Part shown: positions 8,514 through 16,695 of the stretch, piece by piece
How the letters are laid out: the number at the start of each line of letters is the position of its first letter
Position numbering within the stretch: the stretch's first letter is position 1
Program-made: the position numbers and the translations under genes
Notes under the pieces: model-generated
What the model saw: the letters and a program-made list of their open reading frames with translations, nothing else
The model's database searches: none
What the model was told of the DNA's origin: nothing
NCBI GenBank assembly: GCA_963676655.2
Contig: CAXXKX010000002.1
Span: forward strand, 682,001 to 746,000
Direction: 5' to 3'
Source of the DNA: G963676655 sp963676655
GTDB taxonomy: Bacteria; Verrucomicrobiota; Lentisphaeria; Victivallales; Victivallaceae
Length of the DNA stretch: 64,000 nt

Positions 8514-8886
8514 ATTACCCTTTCATCTTTAAATACAAATAATATTTTTTGCAGAATAAAATCCTCCGTTTGATAATCCAATATATTGCCTTTATCCAAA
8601 CAATTCAATATCTACCGTTCACTTCTTTCTAAAGTACGCTCCCCATATTTTTCAGGTCGTTCATTTTTTCTAAAAACAGTCGATTGCTTAATGCCGACCA
8701 CTCCAGGAGGGGTTTTATTCAACTTACCCCCATTTTTTTAGAAGTCGCCCTGCTTCCTTTGAGTGGAACCCTTAGTTTTCGTGTTTTCTGTCAAAATATC
8801 ATTTGTTTTTTCACGCTCTATTGGGTCCCCGTAAAACTCCGATGATGGTAGCGGAGGACTGGCCCCGTCGTCTCCGTGTTCTGCTC
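8514..8886. other. AT-rich intergenic stretch with possible gene remnant
   Basis: No intact gene. Bases 8778-8816 resemble the first part of the 156-bp repeats at 10360 and 12660 (TTTTCGTGTTTTCT and neighbouring bases). On the minus strand one frame from about 8840 to 8625 reads as fairly polar protein-like sequence (for example EKTNDILTENTKTK, then NKTPPGVVGIKQSTVF) with a single in-frame stop, which could be a degraded gene. The evidence is weak. Confidence 0.3.
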
Positions 8887-9273
8887 TTAATTTTCTGCGC
8901 TATATATTATTTCAGAATTATCATTATTATTGCATTGAATTTGTTGCTTATCTATACTCTCAATATTAATTTTTTCTTGTTCAATGCAATCGTTTTTTAA
9001 TATATTTTCATTATGCATTTCTTTGATGGCTTTATAAATTTCATAATGTTCCTTTAGACAATATCTTCTAAAGAAAACGATCAATATGCAAAGACATAAA
9101 ATTACTAACATCATTGCCCCAATTATGCTTGCAATCACGTTATCTTTTACATGATAAATAAGAAAAACAAAAAAAGGAACCAATAACCATAATGTAATTA
9201 AAGCTAAGTTATACAAGAGTTGTTGAATGCTACAATAATCTTTACTTAAAACATCTTTTTTCTCATAATGCAT
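8887..9273 (-). CDS. Hypothetical two-helix membrane protein
   Basis: 128 residues and not recognised. Two adjacent hydrophobic segments (about residues 20-43 and 48-68) are separated by a short polar turn. A roughly 60-residue polar tail rich in Glu, Asn and Lys is probably cytoplasmic. It is AT-rich like its neighbours at 7944 and 9530 and on the same strand. The gaps are about 370 and 255 bp, so an operon is not obvious. It could be a small accessory membrane protein; nothing in the sequence points to a specific role. Confidence 0.5.
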   Translation of the reverse strand: MHYEKKDVLSKDYCSIQQLLYNLALITLWLLVPFFVFLIYHVKDNVIASIIGAMMLVILCLCILIVFFRRYCLKEHYEIYKAIKEMHNENILKNDCIEQEKINIESIDKQQIQCNNNDNSEIIYSAEN

Positions 9274-9529
9274 TATCCTGTCTTGAAAAATTAAAATTTT
9301 CTTTTCAGTTGAATTATATAGCCCATATACTTAATTATTATTGTACACAGGGTTACTCCTCCGCTATTGGCTCCCCTAACTTCATTTTAACTGTCCTGTT
9401 TCCCATATATTGTTTTATGAACTAAAATTAAAATTTAATGCGTAATTTGTATTAATGATCATTGTTTTCAATAAAGGCAATAGTGGAGGTGTGGCCCCAA
9501 AAAACTCCTATCTAAAATTAGTCTTTTTC

Positions 9530-10312
9530 TCATTTTGAACTCTCTGGATCCTTACAATGCTTCGACTTTACAGATAAAAAGAAAGATTTTAACTTTGATA
9601 AAAATGATTTTTTATTATATGAGCTCAAATCATAAAATATGGTATCTCCATATACCACTCCTATCTTCGACAACATTTCCATTTCTTCTGATAATATATC
9701 TTCTTCACATGTAGCATTACCTTCATATTCAATGAGTAATGTGGGGTCGACAATAACCTTGCATCTTGACTTAAGATCAGATATATTTAATTTTCCATCA
9801 ATGCCTTTTAAGTTTTTTAAGTATTTTATATTGCTCAAATTAAGATCATATTGTTTGTCACACAAATTGGTTATTCCCAACTCTAACAGATCATCTTCCG
9901 CAAAACGCTCTTCATAAAAGTCAATACACTCAAATTGCACTATTATTGAATCTTTTAAGCTATTCAGGTCATTTGATAAAATATAGTCATACATATAATA
10001 GTAAGCAACTCCGATTTTTTGAGCAGATTGCCCAAATAAGAAAGGGAATTTATCATCGCCAGGAGTTATTTTAAGTAAATATTCTCTTTCAGCTCTTAAA
10101 ATTGTATCAACATATTTATTATTTATACAATCCCAAAAACTTTCACAACATCTTTCAATAAACCTATATTCACCCCAAGAATATTTATCATAGAACACTT
10201 TATAAAAAGGTTTGAGGCTTTCACAGCATATTGCCCCGAAAGCAATCCTTTTTTGTGGTTCGATATCTTTTAACATTGATAAACAATTTTCTATATATTC
10301 ATTGAATTCCAT
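9530..10312 (-). CDS. Hypothetical protein, possibly DUF416 (YjaG)-like
   Basis: 260 residues, soluble, with no signal or membrane segment. The N-terminal 130 residues are helical and resemble the DUF416 pattern: a QKRIAFGAICCESLKPFY stretch like the YjaG start, then an aromatic-rich helix and an alanine/tyrosine helix (QSAQKIGVAYYYMYDYI). The C-terminal half is shorter beta/alpha and unassigned. Some DUF416-like proteins occur as immunity proteins in polymorphic toxin loci, but no toxin gene is visible here. Low GC content marks it as accessory DNA with the two preceding minus-strand genes. The DUF416 call is tentative. Confidence 0.55.
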   Translation of the reverse strand: MEFNEYIENCLSMLKDIEPQKRIAFGAICCESLKPFYKVFYDKYSWGEYRFIERCCESFWDCINNKYVDTILRAEREYLLKITPGDDKFPFLFGQSAQKIGVAYYYMYDYILSNDLNSLKDSIIVQFECIDFYEERFAEDDLLELGITNLCDKQYDLNLSNIKYLKNLKGIDGKLNISDLKSRCKVIVDPTLLIEYEGNATCEEDILSEEMEMLSKIGVVYGDTIFYDLSSYNKKSFLSKLKSFFLSVKSKHCKDPESSK

Positions 10313-10359
10313 ATGCTTATCCTATTAGAATATTTTTCTCTTTTGGGAGCAATATTTAA

Positions 10360-10515
10360 TTTTCGTGTTTTCTATCAAAGTCTCATTTGTTTTTTCGAGC
10401 TTTTTTTTGAAGTTTTTTTCTCCTTTGACCGTCAACGGCATATTTCTGCACATTGATCCCACCGTCATAAATATAATGGGTGGTAGCGTTGTTTGCAAAT
10501 TTTGCAGAAAGGATT
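10360..10515. repeat. 156-bp direct repeat, copy 1 (upstream of FGE-like gene)
   Basis: Aligns without gaps to 12660-12815 at an offset of exactly 2300 bp, with only a handful of substitutions (for example at 10431, 10446, 10464 and 10485). The pair brackets the FGE-like lipoprotein gene. A shorter, diverged match lies at about 8778-8816. The reverse strand reads as a short Lys/Glu/Asn-rich peptide, but the differences between copies are amino-acid changing, so it is probably not a gene. Confidence 0.85.
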
Positions 10516-10525
10516 CACTGGGAGC

Positions 10526-10543
10526 GCCGCAGGCCACTGCGGC
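10526..10543 (+). repeat. Single 37-bp-family hairpin
   Basis: One GCCGCAGGCCACTGCGGC core followed by the usual tail, ATTTCACATAAGACTGACC. This is the twelfth copy in the window, directly abutting the 156-bp repeat. Confidence 0.8.
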
Positions 10544-10624
10544 ATTTCACATAAGACTGACCGGACTCACTTAATTAATAAAAAAAAGACCGTGGCATTA
10601 TCGCATATAAGTATCTATAATGGA

Positions 10625-10652
10625 TTGACAAGCCATATTGCTCTGTTATATT
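10625..10652 (+). promoter_or_regulatory. Candidate sigma-70 promoter for FGE-like lipoprotein
   Basis: TTGACA at 10625-10630, a 16-bp spacer, TATATT at 10647-10652. This places a transcription start near 10659 and a leader of about 105 nt before the GTG start at 10765. Confidence 0.5.
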
Positions 10653-10764
10653 AAAAACAGGGAATATTTCACAGTCAACTATAGAGTACTACATGACAAG
10701 GCTAATTTAACCGACGCAAAAGCCAGCGGCAGGTTGTTGGCCTGGAGACAACAGGAGGGAAATC

Positions 10765-12600
10765 GTGAAGCATGAACTTAAAATGATGCTATGTTCGGGG
10801 GGACTGATTACCATTTTGACAGGCTGTTCAATCATGAGCCCCGACAACGCAGAAGATTTGGAGCCTGTTCCAAGTGCAACGTATGCATCGTTGAAAGGTC
10901 TTGCTCCCGGCAGCCGTGAAGCACAGGAGCGGCAAAAGGTATGGGTACGCAAACTTGGTTTGCCGCTGGAAGTGGAAACAAGACAAGTCGGCGTCAGACT
11001 GCGCTTGATTCCGCCAGGGACGTTTACGATGGGCTCTTCCATGTCTGAACGCCAGAAACGTGTCAAGGGCGGTGGCAAGATGAGATGGTATGAAAATGAA
11101 ACGCAACACAGTGTAACCTTGACAAAACCATTTTACTGTGGAAAGTATGAAGTAACGCAGGGACAATGGACACGGGTAATGGGCAGTAATCCAAGTGAGT
11201 TTAACGAAGCTGGAGACAATGCCCCGGTCGAGGATGTAAGTTGGGACGATTGCCAGAAGTTCCTGGCTAAGTTGTGTGAACTGGAAGGGGTGCCGCATGG
11301 CACATACCGTCTCTTGAGCGAAGCGCAATGGGAGTATGCATGCCGGGCTGGAACCAGTACAAGCCTTTACAATGGAGATTTAAAAATTCTAGGCTTTAAC
11401 AATGGACCAAAGATATCAGAGATAGGTTGGTACGGGGGCAACAGTGAGGTGTCTTACTCTGGTGGCTATAACTTATCAAAGTGGAAAGAAAAGCAATATT
11501 CTCACAGTAATGCTGGAACACATTCGGTCGGTGGTAAAGTTCCCAATGCATTTGGCCTCTATGACATGATCGGCAACGTTTGGGAATGGTGTGATGATTG
11601 GTATGGAATTTACCCCAGGGGTAGTGTAACAGACCCCATTGGGGTGTTATTATACGCGAGTCGGGTTTACCGAGGTGGTGGTTGGACCAGCTACGCCAGA
11701 GAGTGCGGTTCCGCTCATCGTGCCTGTTTTCAGACACCAATTTACCTAAGTACCATAGGTTTCCGCATTGCAAGGACAACTCCAGAGAAGAATGCACTTA
11801 GTCTTTCATCTGCTAAGCACGTTAATAAAAAGCCATGGACGCCGCCAAAACTTGGTATGAAGTTTGTGTATGTCGCACCTGGTAGTTTTTATATGGTTTC
11901 ATGCAATGTTGATAGCGATGAAACGCTAGTTCGCAAGGTGACTGTCAGCAGTGGTTACTGGATCGGTAAATACGAAGTAACGCAAGGCGAATATCAAGCT
12001 GTTACGGGTAGAAATTCCAGTCATTTCAAAGGCAGTAATAAACCGGTAGAAAATGTAAGCCGGAAAGATATTGTAAAGTTTTGTCAGAAGCTGACCGCAC
12101 GCGAACGGGCGGCAGGGCGTTTAACGTCAGGTTACGAGTACCGCTTACCGACCCAAGCTGAATGGACGTTTGCGGCACGAGGTGGAGTAAAGAGTCGCAA
12201 CTATGAATACAGTGGCAGCGATAATCTTGATGATGTGGCATGGTATGAGGGTAACTCAGGAAAAAAGACTCATGATGTTGGTACGAAGACCAGCAATGAA
12301 CTGGGTATATTTGATATGAGTGGTAATGTTTGGGAGTTGTGCCATGACATGAATGGAAGTCAGAACACCTATACGGGGGCATCCTCGGGCTTGAGGCGGG
12401 TCTTTCGTGGTGGGGCTTGGAACAGTTGCGCCAGTGACTGCAGTTCCGCGGGATGTCTCGTGTTCCCGCCCGTCAGCTTAAATTACTTGGGCTTCCGCAT
12501 TGTGAGGGCAACTCTTGTGAAAAATGAAAAAGCGGTTGCTCCCAAGAAAAAGAAACTTCTCCCGGCTGAAGCCGAACAGGAGAAAAAGCGAAGCCAGTAG
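10765..12600 (+). CDS. Lipoprotein with two FGE-sulfatase (SUMF1-type) domains
   Basis: 611 residues. GTG start with AGGAGG about six bases upstream. The N-terminus is a lipoprotein signal (ILTGC lipobox, Cys near residue 20). Two formylglycine-generating-enzyme-like domains follow: the first runs from RLIPPGTFTMGSS through GNVWEWCDDW to YRGGGWTS, the second from FVYVAPGSFYMV through GNVWELCHD to FRGGAWNS. Real FGE uses a Cys pair in the RGGS-x-x-C segment. Here the first of that pair is Ser in both domains, while the second Cys is present, so sulfatase-activating chemistry is unlikely and a binding or structural role is more probable. A lysine-rich tail closes the protein. No sulfatase gene is adjacent. 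The gene sits between 156-bp direct repeats, suggesting cassette-like insertion. Confidence 0.88.
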   Translation: MKHELKMMLCSGGLITILTGCSIMSPDNAEDLEPVPSATYASLKGLAPGSREAQERQKVWVRKLGLPLEVETRQVGVRLRLIPPGTFTMGSSMSERQKRVKGGGKMRWYENETQHSVTLTKPFYCGKYEVTQGQWTRVMGSNPSEFNEAGDNAPVEDVSWDDCQKFLAKLCELEGVPHGTYRLLSEAQWEYACRAGTSTSLYNGDLKILGFNNGPKISEIGWYGGNSEVSYSGGYNLSKWKEKQYSHSNAGTHSVGGKVPNAFGLYDMIGNVWEWCDDWYGIYPRGSVTDPIGVLLYASRVYRGGGWTSYARECGSAHRACFQTPIYLSTIGFRIARTTPEKNALSLSSAKHVNKKPWTPPKLGMKFVYVAPGSFYMVSCNVDSDETLVRKVTVSSGYWIGKYEVTQGEYQAVTGRNSSHFKGSNKPVENVSRKDIVKFCQKLTARERAAGRLTSGYEYRLPTQAEWTFAARGGVKSRNYEYSGSDNLDDVAWYEGNSGKKTHDVGTKTSNELGIFDMSGNVWELCHDMNGSQNTYTGASSGLRRVFRGGAWNSCASDCSSAGCLVFPPVSLNYLGFRIVRATLVKNEKAVAPKKKKLLPAEAEQEKKRSQ

Positions 12601-12659
12601 CCAGGTTACGATGAGGCTGACTGGGGCATACGGTTATTACTCACGGGGGTAAACTTTAG

Positions 12660-12815
12660 TTTTCGTGTTTTCTATCAAAGTCTCATTTGTTTTTTCGAGC
12701 TTTTTTTTGAAGTTTTTTTCTCCTTTGACCTTCAACGGCATATTTATGCACATTGATCCCACCTTCATAAATATAATGGGTGGTCGCGTTGTTTGCAAAT
12801 TTTGCGGAGAGGATA
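12660..12815. repeat. 156-bp direct repeat, copy 2 (downstream of FGE-like gene)
   Basis: Gap-free match to 10360-10515. It is followed by a GCGTAGCTCCAACTGCGC segment instead of the 37-bp-family hairpin found after copy 1. Confidence 0.85.
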
Positions 12816-12819
12816 CATT

Positions 12820-12998
12820 GCGTAGCTCCAACTGCGCATGGGAAAGTATCTCATTGTCCATAGAGCATGTGGCGTAAACTGTCGTGTCAAGTAGATTTCT
12901 GGATTTTAACCTTCATTTTCGACTTTGCTTGCGAATAGCCGGTTATGAGAATTAATATGCTTGTTTCAACCTCTTTTTTGCGCAGCTGGAGCTACGTG
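12820..12998. repeat. Inverted short repeat pair
   Basis: GCGTAGCTCCAACTGCGC at 12820-12837 and GCGCAGCTGGAGCTACGT at 12981-12998 are near-complementary (two mismatches), separated by about 143 bp of AT-rich DNA with no gene. This could be another interspersed repeat family or the ends of a small non-autonomous element. Confidence 0.5.
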
Positions 12999-13017
12999 CT
13001 CCCAGGGAAAGCAATAA

Positions 13018-13962
13018 TCAACTGCCGTATCTGATTTGTTCGGCCAACTGCATCAGGGGGAGGGCTTGCTGCAGCGTCGGCGCGATTGCCGGGCGATTGC
13101 CGTCGATCAGGTCGAGGAACGCGATGGCCTCATAATAATGTCCGCTGGTAAGTTCATAGCTGTCGGTGGCTTCGGGCCGGTATTCCATAATGACGGCTCT
13201 TTCACGCATGATCTTCAATAGATTATTTTGCATATCGATTTGCAGACTCCAGCCGTTGCCGTGGAGTTCATGAGTTTCAATCAGCATTCCGGTATCCGGG
13301 GCAATAGCGCAATGACAATACGAACCGTTTGTAAAAGAAATGCAGGAATAGTGATGTTTACACCGGTTTGAGGTGTTAATTACTTTGTTTTCCACGACGT
13401 CAAATTCATAGCCCAGCAAATGCAGGACGATATCGAGCAAGTGGATCGAGGTACCGGTAACGAATTCCTCTTCGAGGCGGTTTGACCGCAGGATTCGGGA
13501 GTTAAGGTACAAAGGCATGGCTGGATCATGATTTTTCCGCAGCCATTCGGTGGCTTTAAGCAGTGCAGGGGTGAAGCGGCGGTTCATTGAAACCATGTGC
13601 GGGGTATTATATTGGTCATGCAGGGCAATCAGGCGTTTGGTTTCCACTGAATTTATTCCGGCCGGTTTCTCGATTAACAGGGGAATATCAAGCGGGAGCA
13701 GTTCCGAGGTTATTTTTTCGGTCAAATGAACCGGCGTTATCACCATTATGCCGTCTGGTTGTTCCGATGCAAGCATGGTTTTAAAATCGGTATAGGCGTT
13801 TGCGAAACCGTATTCAACTTGAAATTTATGAGTTTTTGCTTCATCAATGTCGCAGATAGCGGCAAGGTTGAGCAACTCAGGTTTTGCGGCTTTAAGTTCC
13901 CTTAGCGCGGCACTGTGGAATTTTGAATGGCCGCCGGCTCCGATAACGCATATATTTTTCAT
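13018..13962 (-). CDS. Gfo/Idh/MocA-family NAD(P)-dependent oxidoreductase
   Basis: 314 residues. The N-terminal Rossmann fold shows VIGAGGHSKFH (the GxGxxG-type dinucleotide loop). The family-typical EKP motif is in LLIEKPAGIN, after a DGIMVITPVHL strand. The C-terminal alpha/beta substrate domain is complete. Members oxidise or reduce sugars, sugar acids or inositols; the substrate cannot be read here. The frame extends to 14007, but the start at 13962 (MKNICVIGAGG) puts the Rossmann strand at the N-terminus as expected and has GGAG nine bases upstream on the coding strand. It stands alone: neighbours are repeats on one side and a divergent phosphate transport operon on the other. Confidence 0.9.
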   Translation of the reverse strand: MKNICVIGAGGHSKFHSAALRELKAAKPELLNLAAICDIDEAKTHKFQVEYGFANAYTDFKTMLASEQPDGIMVITPVHLTEKITSELLPLDIPLLIEKPAGINSVETKRLIALHDQYNTPHMVSMNRRFTPALLKATEWLRKNHDPAMPLYLNSRILRSNRLEEEFVTGTSIHLLDIVLHLLGYEFDVVENKVINTSNRCKHHYSCISFTNGSYCHCAIAPDTGMLIETHELHGNGWSLQIDMQNNLLKIMRERAVIMEYRPEATDSYELTSGHYYEAIAFLDLIDGNRPAIAPTLQQALPLMQLAEQIRYGS

Positions 13963-14000
13963 TAATGTAATCTCCGATTTTTTGATTACCTTATGCTGAA

Positions 14001-14311
14001 TTGACAAAAAAGCAAATGAAAAAAGTTGTCCAGTGGTATTTTCTCTAGAGCAAAATATAAATTTGGGTAGCCGGGAATGAATTTATTAGACGACTTTATA
14101 CTTGGTCATTCATTCCTTCCTTGGGCGAAACGCCGTTGAGACGGACGCGTTGCGCAGTCTGGAGTCTTTATCGTCAGTTTTTATAGTTACCCTGTTTGAT
14201 TGTTAAAAAGTAGTAAGTGTATATATTAAAACATCTTATATTCTTTTTATAAATCAGTTGGTGCTTTAAATTATTATTCTGATGATGATTGACAAAAAAG
14301 CAAATGAAAAA
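14001..14311. other. Intergenic region with a 23-bp direct repeat pair
   Basis: About 445 bp separate the oxidoreductase start (13962) from the phosphate operon (14408). TTGACAAAAAAGCAAATGAA plus three more A residues occurs identically at 14001 and 14289. Both copies begin with a consensus -35 hexamer, but only the second has an acceptable -10. The stretch between them holds no gene that I can support. Confidence 0.5.
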
Positions 14312-14317
14312 TGTTAT
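14289..14317 (+). promoter_or_regulatory. Candidate promoter of the phosphate-transport operon
   Basis: TTGACA at 14289-14294, 17-bp spacer, TGTTAT at 14312-14317. An alternative lies at about 14349-14376 (TTGCGT with a TATATA-like -10), closer to the gene. No clear Pho box is visible. Confidence 0.4.
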
Positions 14318-14407
14318 GCCGTCCTAAGAAATTACTTCGAGACCTTGATTGTTGCGTTTGTATGTAGTAGAATATATACAGACAGATAAATAAGCCGAGG
14401 GAAAAAG

Positions 14408-15052
14408 ATGTTTGCTTTTAAAAAGAATCAGAAAGTCAAAGAGATGCTGGAGGAGTATGTGGGGATCGCTCAGAACGCGGTACGGCATTTCAAAACCGCG
14501 ATAGAGTATTTGATAGAACATGATGTTGACGAGCATTTCGATTTATTGGCGGAAGAGATTCACCAGTACGAATCCAATGCTGATGATATCCGCAGGCAGA
14601 TAGAGGTGTTCCTTTATGAAAAATCGTTATTACCGGAGACCCGGCGTGATTTACTTTTGATAATCGAGAATATCGACCGCGTTCCCAATCAGGCACAGCA
14701 GATCGCTTACATGTACCAAACTCAAAAAACGAAAATTTTTCCGGAAATCAAAAATGAACTGGCAGAACTGCTGAAACTTTCAGTAGAAACTTTTGATGAA
14801 ACTGCCGTTGCCACGTTGGATTGCTTCGGCAGCGCTACGCAAATCAGACAGCTGGCACAAAAAATTGACAATCTTGAAACATTGGGAGATCATCTTGAAC
14901 GCAAGATGATTACCAAAGTCTTCGCTTCCGACTTGAAGCTCTCGGAAAAAATTTTGCAGAAAGAGTTTATTGTGGCCTTCGGTGATATCTGTGACTTGTG
15001 TGAAAAAGTCATGGACCGGATTGTTATCTGCAGTGTGAAACGGCATGTCTGA
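14408..15052 (+). CDS. PhoU-like DUF47 family protein (PiT accessory)
   Basis: 214 residues, all helical, with no signal. The pattern of paired long helices (KVKEMLEEYVGIAQNAVRHF, then DLLAEEIHQYESNADDIRR) is that of DUF47/PhoU-like proteins. These often sit directly upstream of PiT-type phosphate transporters and are thought to modulate them. Its stop codon overlaps the next gene's ATG (TGATG at 15050-15054), so the two are almost certainly translationally coupled. The start is supported by a GAGGG tract about 8 bases upstream. The role as regulator of the transporter is inferred from the pairing. Confidence 0.88.
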   Translation: MFAFKKNQKVKEMLEEYVGIAQNAVRHFKTAIEYLIEHDVDEHFDLLAEEIHQYESNADDIRRQIEVFLYEKSLLPETRRDLLLIIENIDRVPNQAQQIAYMYQTQKTKIFPEIKNELAELLKLSVETFDETAVATLDCFGSATQIRQLAQKIDNLETLGDHLERKMITKVFASDLKLSEKILQKEFIVAFGDICDLCEKVMDRIVICSVKRHV

Positions 15053-16059
15053 TGATTGTTTTGATTCAATATCTGGGCGGGGCTTTTCTTGGATGGAGCC
15101 TCGGGGCCAATGATTCGGCGAATGTTTTCGGTACCGCGGTCAGTTCGCGAATGGTCAAATACCGGGTCGCGATTGTTTTGACCTCGATATTTGTGATTAT
15201 CGGCGCGATTATGCAGGGCCGGAGCGGGATTGTCACTTACAGTAAAAAACTGACGAATGATGAAATAATATATGCCAGGGCCGGACAGGAATTAATCGAA
15301 GCCGATTACAAGAAACAGCTCCTTCAGAAAGCGATAATTATCTCGTTTTCAGCGGCGATAACCGTAACCTTGATGACAATCGCCAAACTTCCGGTATCAA
15401 CTTCCCAGGCTGCGGTCGGAGCAATTATCGGGATTGGACTGATGCGGGGGAATGCTAATTTCTACCAGTTGGGTAAAGTCGTTATCTGCTGGTTGGGAAC
15501 GCCGGTAGGCGGCGCGCTGTTCTCGGTTATTTTCTACTGGATGTTCAGTTGGGTGCTGCGCAAATGGAAACCTACGGTTTTTGTTTACGACCCGCTGATG
15601 TCACTGTTGCTGATTATCACCGGTTGCTACGGTGCTTACGCGCTTGGAGCAAACAATGTGGCCAACGTGTCAGGGGTATTTGTCGGTAAGGGAATGCTCA
15701 CGGTTAACGAAGCGGCGTTGTACGGTTCGATCGCTATTGCAATAGGCGCTTTGACCTACAGCAAACGAGTAATGTATACGGTTGGCGAAGGGATTGTCAA
15801 ACTGGACGCATTTACCGCGTTTGTCTGCGTTCTTGCCCATGCGGTAACGGTACACATTTTCGCGATTGTCGGGGTCCCTGTCTCGACTTCCCAGGCTATT
15901 GTCGGGGCGATTCTCGGCATCGGTTTAATCAAAGGTGTGCATACGGTCAACTATAAAAATCTGGGACGGGTTTCCTGCGGCTGGCTGGCTACTCCGTTTA
16001 TTGCCGCGATTATATCCTGTCTGGGGTATTACATTTCACATTTAAGCTATATTCCTTAA
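15052..16059 (+). CDS. PiT-family inorganic phosphate transporter
   Basis: 335 residues with about ten hydrophobic segments. The two inverted PHO4-family signature repeats are present as GANDSANVFG near residue 20 and GANNVANVSG near residue 200. Each is followed by an SxSQA-type segment (PVSTSQAAVGAIIG and PVSTSQAIVGAILG). The family imports phosphate, usually as a metal-phosphate complex with protons or sodium. The length is typical of the shorter bacterial/archaeal PiT type. Coupled to the upstream DUF47 gene by a one-base overlap. Confidence 0.93.
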   Translation: MIVLIQYLGGAFLGWSLGANDSANVFGTAVSSRMVKYRVAIVLTSIFVIIGAIMQGRSGIVTYSKKLTNDEIIYARAGQELIEADYKKQLLQKAIIISFSAAITVTLMTIAKLPVSTSQAAVGAIIGIGLMRGNANFYQLGKVVICWLGTPVGGALFSVIFYWMFSWVLRKWKPTVFVYDPLMSLLLIITGCYGAYALGANNVANVSGVFVGKGMLTVNEAALYGSIAIAIGALTYSKRVMYTVGEGIVKLDAFTAFVCVLAHAVTVHIFAIVGVPVSTSQAIVGAILGIGLIKGVHTVNYKNLGRVSCGWLATPFIAAIISCLGYYISHLSYIP

Positions 16060-16695
16060 TGCATTCACAAAGCTTTTTGTCCGCTTTATTAAAAAAAGTC
16101 TGTAATTAATACTGCAAAATCTTTATTTGATTACTCATTGGAATCAGTTTGATAAACAGATTTCAGCTCAATGCGTCACTTTTCCTCTAATCTCTTAATC
16201 AAGTATTTTTCTTCCTGAAGACAGCCCTCATATTCAGGTGAGAATAGACTCATTGGTGATTTCTAGTTGCTTGATATTGATTTCTGCGTACATAGGACCT
16301 TCAATGTTAATAAATTTTATTTTTATTTGAGAGATTTATAGGATTGGGGGTTGACAAATAGAATGGCATATGGTATCTTTTAGGTATGTTTAGTGTGTTG
16401 TAGCCCAAGTGCGTGCGCAGGGAAAATTTTAAGTTAATAGAATTTGTAGTATTTGTTACAAAATTAAAAGAATAGACGTTTTATTCATGGAACTTGCTGA
16501 AGTCTGCTCGTAAAGATTTTGTATTGATCGAAGAACAAGCTTTTGAAGTAATTCAGGAAATTAGTTGTCCTTAAACCCGCAGAAGAGTGTTTCGTAAGAA
16601 ATGTTCATGTATCGAGCACCGGATAGTCTATTCCCGGAACAGGATTACGAAATAATTTTTATAAAAAGTTGAATATATTTATACAGGAGCAAAAA
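16060..16695. other. Intergenic region upstream of the protease giant
   Basis: About 640 bp, AT-rich, without a gene I can support. It contains a good promoter at 16351-16379, so the giant would have an untranslated leader of about 310 nt, unusually long and possibly regulatory. Confidence 0.5.
16351..16379 (+). promoter_or_regulatory. Candidate sigma-70 promoter for 16696 gene
   Basis: TTGACA at 16351-16356, 17-bp spacer, TATCTT at 16374-16379. Confidence 0.5.

Noticed and set aside
10325..10537. Minus-strand small ORFs in the 156-bp repeats (also 12637-12861)
   Set aside because: Differences between the two copies change amino acids rather than staying silent, and the frames end in unrelated sequence, so a gene is unlikely.
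7944..10543. Chromosomal integron cassettes (same-strand small genes with hairpins)
   Set aside because: The hairpins lack attC-type core sites (GTTRRRY/RYYYAAC pairs), do not follow each gene, and there is no integrase.
16669..16695. TTG start adding nine residues to the protease giant
   Set aside because: It would include the AGGAG ribosome-binding site that positions the ATG at 16696.
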